A DNA stretch of 64,000 nt, taken from Silurus meridionalis. Its lineage: Eukaryota; Chordata; Actinopteri; Siluriformes; Siluridae. Both the position numbers and the translations under genes were made by a program. The stretch spans positions 23,957,132 to 24,021,131 of the forward strand of contig NC_060885.1 in the NCBI RefSeq assembly GCF_014805685.1. Reading direction: 5' to 3'. The notes under the pieces are model-generated. The model saw only the letters and a program-made list of their open reading frames with translations. It made no database searches and was not told the DNA's origin. Of the stretch, positions 57,205-64,000 are shown in pieces (the first letter of the stretch is position 1; the number at the start of each line of letters is the position of its first letter).

Positions 57205-57385
57205 AGTGGCAGGGGGGAAGCTCAGTGGTTACACTGTTAAACTTCTGATTGGAAGGTTGTGAGGTCAAATCCCAGCACCACCAAGCTGCCCCTAAACCTA
57301 AACTGCTATAAGTATAGTATAAATTAGATAATTGTAAGTCACTCTAAATAAGAACATCAGCCAAATGCTATATATGTAATTGTAA
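57205..57385 (+). repeat. tRNA-derived SINE
   Basis: 'gggaagctcagtggttacac' and 'gtgaggtcaaatcccagcac' (A- and B-box-like), with tail 'aaatgctatatatgtaa'. Confidence 0.65.
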
Positions 57386-57474
57386 CAATTTTGCTAGGAA
57401 TAATTAGCAAAAACATCAGAATCCAGTTTTGCACAATAAGTTGACAAAGAGACACATAGTATAGACAATTTTTG

Positions 57475-57955
57475 TCGAACCTGACCATACGATTTATATG
57501 TGCTTTTTATGGACATCCCATTCCACATTTAGAAACTATTTAGTGTTATAATAACCTCCACTTTTCTGGGAAGATGTTCCACTAGATTGTAGAGATTTGT
57601 GCTCATTCAGACAGAAATTTGTTAGTAAAGTCAGGAACTGATGTAGGTGAGGTGAGGAGGCCTGGGGTGTAGTCGTTGTTACATTCATTCCAAAAGTGTT
57701 CAATAGGTCACAGCTCTATAGAAGGCCAGTCATGATCTTCCACTCCATCCTATGTAAATCATATCTTAATGGAGTTTCCTTTGTGTCATGCTGGTACAGG
57801 TTTGGTTCTCCTAGTTCAAATTATTTTTACTGCATCCAAAGATGTCCTATATACCTGTCTGCCTCCAGGTTTGTGAAAACATTTTGGGGAAGAACCACAT
57901 ATGGTGTTAAAGGTCAGGTGTTTTTATACTTTTTTCCATATAATGTGTCTCAGCT
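57475..57955. mobile_element. Tc1-type MITE, reverse copy of the 46180 family
   Basis: 'aagatgttccactagattg', 'tcaggaactgatgtaggtga' and 'ggtacaggtttggttctcc' are reverse complements of motifs at 46300-46500. Confidence 0.6.
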
Positions 57956-58137
57956 GACCTGCAGCTGTAAATGCAGTCCAAAATTAATTCTACATATACT
58001 GATCTAGGGGGAGTAAATACTTATGAAACAATTCAGACATGTTGTACTGTCCTGCAAAAAAAGCTCAAAACAAAATCTAAAAAACAGCCTATAAAACATG
58101 TTTCAATGGGATACTATAAAATAATGCAGAAAATGTA

Positions 58138-58140
<3 letters not shown>

Positions 58141-58182
<42 letters not shown>
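58141..58182. repeat. (AAT)n microsatellite
   Basis: About 14 AAT units. Confidence 0.9.
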
Positions 58183-58183
<1 letters not shown>

Positions 58184-58199
58184 TTGCCTGTATTGCTCC

Positions 58200-59130
58200 A
58201 GTGGTAGAAAGCAGCATCAATCATCCCCCAAAAAACCTTCAAGGAATTTTACCACTGAAATGTAATTATTGCAGCTTTGAATATATATATTATAAATATA
58301 TAGCCCTATACTGCAGGTTTATTGACAGAAGTCTACTGCTGCCCTGAGACACCCATTTCAAGGATGCATTTTATTGAATTTTGTTGTTTTTCATCTTTTA
58401 GTACAGGAACTCGTGTCAAAATTGATTCCCATGGTAACACGTACGCTACAAATGGAACAGACCAAAATTATGCTGAAAAAACATTGAAATATTAAAATAC
58501 CATGACTATACACATCTGCGTGCACTGTGTATCCGATAAGAGCTATGGTGCAACTGTCGCATATCAAGATGCACATAGGTGCTCTAACACACATAAAAGC
58601 AACGCTATAGTCGTTCTTTAGTCTCAGTAATAGCACAAGCAGGTCTGGCAGTCTGTCACAGCTCTACTTACGAAGGCTTAGGGAGAGATAATGGCGATCT
58701 CTTTTCTCCATCTCCATCTCCATCTCCACCACCAATACTACCCCAAGTCACACACACTTATGGAAAGAAATGAACCAGACATACACAATAAGTTGATTAA
58801 AATACCAATGACATGATAAGAGAGTTTTCCCCACACACATCAAGATCATTAGCCTAGACATAATTCCTAAAGCAATAAAAGCTACCTCAAAATAAAAACA
58901 ATATGAGCAATATCAATAAAGTGGTATGTAATGTAATGGATCTCTTACACTAGGGGCACAGTGGCACTATTTACATTCATATTGGCATTTAATAAACCTG
59001 AAGTGAGAAGGGTTTTTGTTTAATTTTTTTTCTCAAGACTGCTTGAGAAGCTACAGAAAAGGAAGTAAATACTTGCCGATTGTGTGACTAGTGCAAAAAG
59101 CAATACAAATTTGTGGGGCCAGCTATTCAT
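58200..59130. other. prkn intron, no feature recognised
   Basis: Contains a short (catctc)n tract at 58708-58730; no coding signature was identified. Confidence 0.4.
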
Positions 59131-59137
59131 ATCTCTT

Positions 59138-59780
59138 TTACACACCTTCATAGTTTACTTGCCCTCTCTGTAGGACCTTCATATGAAATATAAGCCCCTC
59201 AGTATGTATAGCACCAGAGAAGGATATAGGGTGTGTATGAGCTTGAAGGCCATCTCCAATAAAGCCTTTATCTGTGGTAGCCAGATCCAGCACTGCCTGC
59301 AGTGACCATTCCAATACTGGCAACCTGGCAGCCAGGCCAAGCAGAAGCAAACACAAAGAATGGAAAAAGACAGTTCTGAAAATGTCGAATGAAGCAAAAC
59401 GATGCCAGAGTCACTGTACCAGTCTGTGACGCTAAAGCAAGTGCTCAGCCTCTGGATGAAACTCTCTATTACTGATCAAACTCTGCACCTGTCCTTTCCC
59501 TGTGATTAAGAGACTGCAGGTAGAGATCAAAAGAATAAGACTACCAGTACTGGTGGTAAAAATGAGATTACTCTCTGGTATAGGGTGAGACTGTTGAGAG
59601 CCTTGGAGCCAAGGTTTGGCACCTTCCAAGGATGCGACCTTATTAACTTTCTCTGGAGCTGTATCAGAAACGTGCCACTGCACATGAACCTTGAGGCTGA
59701 CCTGGGTCCTGCTGAGGAGATTCTATCTTACAGTTGGTTTGGGAAAAATCTGAGAAGCCCCTTAGAAGGAGCTGTGTGAC
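59138..59780. other. GC-richer unassigned block in prkn intron
   Basis: More balanced base composition than its surroundings, with open frames of 64-83 codons on both strands that do not match a family I know. It may be an old repeat or a retrocopy. Confidence 0.3.
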
Positions 59781-59881
59781 TCTGTGGTTGGTGACAGAGC
59801 TTTCTCATCTTGACAACAGCAGAATAACAATCAGACAAGTGAACAAATGAATGAATGTCTGTTTCAGTGTAATATACACAC

Positions 59882-59885
<4 letters not shown>

Positions 59886-59928
<43 letters not shown>

Positions 59929-59930
59929 TG
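59886..59930. repeat. (TA)n(CA)n microsatellite
   Basis: TA run passing into CA. Confidence 0.9.
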
Positions 59931-60719
59931 TCCACATCAGACTTTAAATTGATCTGAAACACAAACGAAAAATGTCGTAATATTGTTTTTTCTCACAGGC
60001 ATTTAATTTAACAGCTTTTAAAACTGGTATATATTGGAATCAGTATTTATTTTGCCTAAACCACATACACAGATGGTGTTATATTAGGCATATGGTGCAA
60101 TTATTAAGGTCTATAATGCCATGATATTATACTCTAGGCAGTCAGGTGAAGATAAGAAACTGTGGTTTAGCTTAATTACAAGAAAATTGTCCAGTTCTGG
60201 AAAAAATGTAAAATCTACTGTTGATGTGGGTAAATAAATATAAGACCAATGCAGAATGCTACATTTCAGTTTCAATGTATGATAATGTAAAGTATTAGAA
60301 TGTTGCCAAATGCATTCAAATACAACAATCCAAATATTGTAAATAATCAGGAAATAATTTAGCAAATGCCCTAACAGCGTCACATATCGCCATTAAGGAT
60401 ACCTCCTGTTTATTCCTGACACATAAACACACATAACATAAAGTAGACCTAAACCTCTACTCTGTACTTCACTGCCTCCCTGCGCTGATGAGGTTTGTGT
60501 TTGCAAACATGCAATCAGTCAGTGCTAATGGTTTCCGGACAGCACTCTAAACTTTAATCAACTGGCTAATTAGAAAACATCATGCAAATGGTGTGGCAAT
60601 TACACTCTAATCGGTATGTGATCGGACAATACGAGTAAAATGAGCAGCAGAGAGAAATGAAGCCACCATTAAGCAGAGAGGTCAGAGGTGAGTAGCAGAT
60701 GCACTGTTAGTGGGCTGAT

Positions 60720-61060
60720 AACAGGGTTAAAAATTTCTGTATCTGAGAACAAAGGTTTATATAAAAATATTCTAGATTTCGAATGCTGTTTAGAGGGTCA
60801 GTCTTCAAAGTTCTCTCATAACTGTTTAACTTCCTTCCATCAATAAGGTGATACAGAAACATACGCACCAGAACCAGCAGGTTCAGAGACAGCTTTTTTT
60901 CCATCCACTATCACACTACTGAACTCTACACTAGACCGTTAGAACACTGTATCTAACTTCTGTACAATTATACATACAATGTACATATTACATAGTATAT
61001 CTTTTATACTCCTCATTCTCCACACATATTGTGCTTTACGTACCTCTATGTGTGTATATC
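60720..61060 (+). repeat. LINE 3' region (L2/Rex1-like)
   Basis: 'caggttcagagacagctttt', 'cactactgaactctacacta' and 'cactgtatctaacttctgta' correspond to the end of the ORF and 3' UTR of L2-type elements. The 3' UTR seems to resume at 61715-61960 after the inserted MITE and TA arrays. Confidence 0.6.
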
Positions 61061-61073
61061 TATATATGTATTC

Positions 61074-61097
61074 CTATATATATATATATATATATAT
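61074..61097. repeat. (TA)n microsatellite
   Basis: Immediately left of the MITE. Confidence 0.9.
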
Positions 61098-61102
61098 ACA
61101 TA

Positions 61103-61639
61103 CAGTACAGACCAAAAGTTTGGACACACCTTCTCATTCAAAGAGTTTTCTTTATTTTCATGACTATGAAAATTGTAGAGTCACACTGAAGGCATCAAGG
61201 GCTATTTGACCAAGAAGGAGAGTGATGGGGTGCTGCACCAGATGACCTGGCCCCCACAGTCACCGGACCTGAACCCAATCGAGATGGTTTAGGGGTGAGC
61301 TGGACCGCAGAGTGAAGGCAAAAGGGCCAACAAGTGCCAAGCATCTCTCTGGGAACTCCTTCAAGACTGTTGGAAGACCATTTCAGGTGACTACCTCTTG
61401 AAGCTCATCAAGAGAATGCCAAGAGTGTGCAAAGCAGTAATCAAAGCAAAAGGTAGCTACTTTGAAGAACCTAGAATATGACATTTTTCAGTTGTTTCAC
61501 ACTTTCTTGTTATGTATATAATTCCATATATAATTCCACATGTGTTTTGATGCCTTCAGTGTGAATCTACAATTTTCATAGTCATGAAAATAAAGAAAAC
61601 TCTTTGAAAGAGAAGGTGTGTCCAAACTTTTGGTCTGTA

Positions 61640-61642
<3 letters not shown>
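61103..61642. mobile_element. Tc1-derived internally deleted element with long inverted ends
   Basis: 540 bp flanked by TA. The terminal repeats of about 98 bp (cagtacagaccaaaagtttg...) are nearly identical. The interior keeps only the transposase C-terminal region ('cccccacagtcaccggacct'), frame broken. Confidence 0.9.

Positions 61643-61710
<68 letters not shown>
61643..61710. repeat. (TA)n microsatellite
   Basis: 68 bp directly abutting the MITE's right TA. Confidence 0.95.
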
Positions 61711-61713
<3 letters not shown>

Positions 61714-61840
61714 TATATACCTTCTACTTCTGCACGTTTAGTTTTCAATGCCATAGCCTTACAACCATTTACCTGTACTTTTCAACAATGTTCACACATT
61801 TCTGTACTGCTATAGCCTTTATATTGATTCACTGAACATA

Positions 61841-61847
<7 letters not shown>

Positions 61848-61907
<60 letters not shown>
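61848..61907. repeat. (TA)n microsatellite
   Basis: 60 bp. Confidence 0.95.
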
Positions 61908-61909
<2 letters not shown>

Positions 61910-61985
61910 TATTCTGTAAATATGCTACATATTTATCTGCATTATTTGCATGTCTGGTAGATGGCAACTGTACAAAAGACTAATT

Positions 61986-61986
<1 letters not shown>

Positions 61987-62071
<85 letters not shown>
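61987..62071. repeat. (TCTA)n microsatellite
   Basis: About 21 tetranucleotide units. Confidence 0.97.
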
Positions 62072-62073
<2 letters not shown>

Positions 62074-62096
62074 TTTTTTATTAACATCATATAAAT

Positions 62097-62660
62097 ACAG
62101 TACAGTACTGTGCAAAAGCTTTAGACAGGTATTAAACAAATGTATTTTTATCAATTAATAAAATGAAAGGTAAATTAACTACATAAAAATCTAAATCTAA
62201 TTAATATTTGGTGTGACCACCTTTTGACTTTCAGTTCTTACAATTGCACACTTTGTTTAATTTCACAAAGTTCAAGGATTTTGTGGGATCAGCGTCAGGT
62301 GTCTGATGAACCAGTTATAGCAATGCTAATCATCATCAATATTATATGTAGGTTGTATATGTATATTAAACCCAGTCATTAATTGAAACAGAAACAGCTG
62401 TGTATGAGTTTTAAACAGGTGATGAACAGACAAACTCTGCTACTAAGTTGAGGCAGTGAAAGACAGTTTCATGTCACAGGTCCTTCATCATGGCAAGACT
62501 GAGCAGAGCAACCAGACACAAGGTAGAAAGGTTTTTTTTTTTTTAAATGGCAGCAATGTCAATGAGTCTGTCTGAGATTGAGAGACAGAAGTATTTGAGG
62601 CAGCCTATATCTCAAGATCTGTGGTCTTGGGATAGCTCCAAGATTTTTGGAAAAATATCA
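62097..62660 (+). mobile_element. Tc1-like fragment (5' part)
   Basis: Left terminus 'cagtactgtgcaaaagcttt', the same end as at 52969, then 'atcatggcaagactgagcag' where the transposase starts. No right end. Confidence 0.55.
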
Positions 62661-62857
62661 AAGCGGTATCTGTCACATACAAATTCAAACAGAGTATGAA
62701 ATGCTTGCTACGTCATGTAAAAAAAATAGAAGTAAATAAAATAACAATATAATATAATAGTAATAAACTAAATAAATAGAAATAAAGAATAAAAAGTAGT
62801 ATAAAAGTATGTTAAAAGTATAAAGTATAATGATAAAATATAAACATAGGGTTAAAA

Positions 62858-62860
<3 letters not shown>

Positions 62861-62923
<63 letters not shown>
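62861..62923. repeat. (AT)n microsatellite
   Basis: 63 bp. Confidence 0.95.
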
Positions 62924-62924
<1 letters not shown>

Positions 62925-63079
62925 CATTGATAATGCGTTAACACAAATGAATTTTAACGGCACTAATTTTATTCACACATGATTAATGCAGCACACATTT
63001 GTCGTGAGTTAACTTACACCAATTATGCGATTAAATATTTTTTGCAATTGACAGCCTAATATATAATATATTTTTTTTA

Positions 63080-63175
63080 TATTAGATTACATTAGATTCA
63101 ACTTTATTGTTATTGTGCAAGGTACATGTACTGAGCCAATGAAATGCAGTTAGCATCTAAACATGAAGTGCATAG
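63080..63175 (-). repeat. LINE 3' tail, reversed
   Basis: 'attagattcaactttattgt' to 'ccaatgaaatgcagttagca' is the reverse complement of the tail seen at 28234 and 56590. Confidence 0.65.
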
Positions 63176-63179
63176 ATAG

Positions 63180-64000
63180 CTTATTTACAAGTGGCAGTGT
63201 AATAAATTTATTGCTTATTTGTCAAATTACCACCAAATGCTAGATCAGAAAACCATTTATCCTACTGAGCTAACACTTCCCACAATACTATTTTTTTTAA
63301 ATTGGGGTGATTTGATCACGTATCCAGCCACCCGTTAGCAGACAGGCAGCCACCTTTTGAACCATCTAAAGACGAGAGATTGAGGAGAGAGGTGGTCCGA
63401 CATACTGTACAGTGAGTTGCAGAAATCGAGGAATACATGTGGAAACGAAAGTGTGAATGACTATTTTAAAGCTATCTCTACTTCACAATTGTTTGACTTT
63501 GGTTAACTGGCATAGGTGATAGAAGCTTGTGCTACAAGCTACTTGTTTGTCTAGTTTAAGACCACTATCAAGATAAAACCCTTGTTTTTAACATTAATGG
63601 TTAGGTATGATGAGATTTTGGCCAAATTTCTATTAGTAAAATCCTTTGAGATAAATTGGATAATTTGGGTTTTATTATTAAAGAACATAAAATGATATAT
63701 TAAATAGTGAGCCAAAGTTTAAGTTCCTAAAAATCATGAAAATATATAAAAATAAAACTGAATAATTCAAATTAATGCAATGCACTTTTTATTACATTGA
63801 TTAAATTGAGCAATTAATTAAATAGGCACAAATGTAATTAATTAAAGAAAATTAAATAAATGGAAAAATGTAATAAAAAAAGTACACATTTGTTAGACCC
63901 CATTTGGGTAATACATGTATATAAGTGTGAGTATGTGTGTGTTTTATATTTAATATTTAATTTTCAAAAATATTTCTAGTGTCTAGACTTAACTGTTTTA
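63180..64000. other. AT-rich prkn intron, no feature recognised
   Basis: Rich in 'aattaatta' words; no coding frame or clear repeat boundary. Confidence 0.5.

Noticed and set aside
41830..57385. tRNA-like A and B boxes at 41830, 45629 and 57205
   Set aside because: They are SINE heads with degraded cloverleaf potential and shared SINE bodies, not tRNA genes.
1..64000. CRISPR array, operon or phage-like system
   Set aside because: All coding regions are spliced vertebrate-type genes or eukaryotic transposons; direct repeats are microsatellites or mobile elements.

Overview
The window is eukaryotic DNA from a teleost fish. Coding exons are short and spliced with GT-AG borders, introns are AT-rich, and Tc1, gypsy, DIRS, hAT, RTE and L2-type elements are abundant. 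The mix of repeats, including tRNA-like SINE heads and a 'tgtatagcgctttta'-type repeat, resembles otophysan fish such as catfishes or characins; that finer placement is inference.

Three protein-coding genes lie on the minus strand in the same orientation. From right to left: (1) the 3' end of prkn (parkin, an RBR E3 ubiquitin ligase), last three coding exons at 51163-54070, with the gene continuing beyond the right edge; (2) a complete 20-exon gene at 23647-42611 for an ankyrin-repeat TRP channel most like the invertebrate pyrexia/TRPA group, reconstructed as about 810 residues with all exon phases agreeing; (3) the 5' part of ubr2 (an N-recognin E3 ubiquitin ligase), ten coding exons from the ATG at 18940 down to 450, with the gene continuing beyond the left edge. 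The ubr2 first intron is about 12.8 kb and its first exon lies in a CpG-rich promoter-like segment.

Most of the rest is mobile or simple-repeat DNA. The ubr2 introns hold a pogo-type MITE (1513-1862), a hAT fragment with a BED-finger-like coding segment (4780-5450), three copies of one TIR element family (6145, 8630, 10877), Tc1 remnants, and a decayed DIRS-like retrotransposon with inverted termini (12256-15776). Between ubr2 and the TRP gene are a 580-bp ATC array, an L2/Rex1-like LINE fragment and a truncated Tc1 copy. The TRP gene's introns hold a fourth copy of the TIR family, a 1.9-kb telomere-like array with orientation switches (about 25140-27080), a duplicated intronic block split by a Tc1 element, a second Tc1 element that fills almost a whole intron, a solo LTR and several LINE fragments. 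Between the TRP gene and prkn is a nearly full-length gypsy (Sushi-like) element with LTRs and a 5-bp target duplication (46595-50986). Its left half is preceded by SINE and MITE copies. The right 10 kb is prkn intron with Tc1 and SINE remnants and many TA, CA and TCTA microsatellites.

No tRNA, rRNA, CRISPR or prokaryotic operon was found. The least expected gene is the pyrexia-like channel. The most notable structural features are the telomere-like array, the intron almost fully made of Tc1, and the ubr2 splice donor that sits inside a (GT)n microsatellite.
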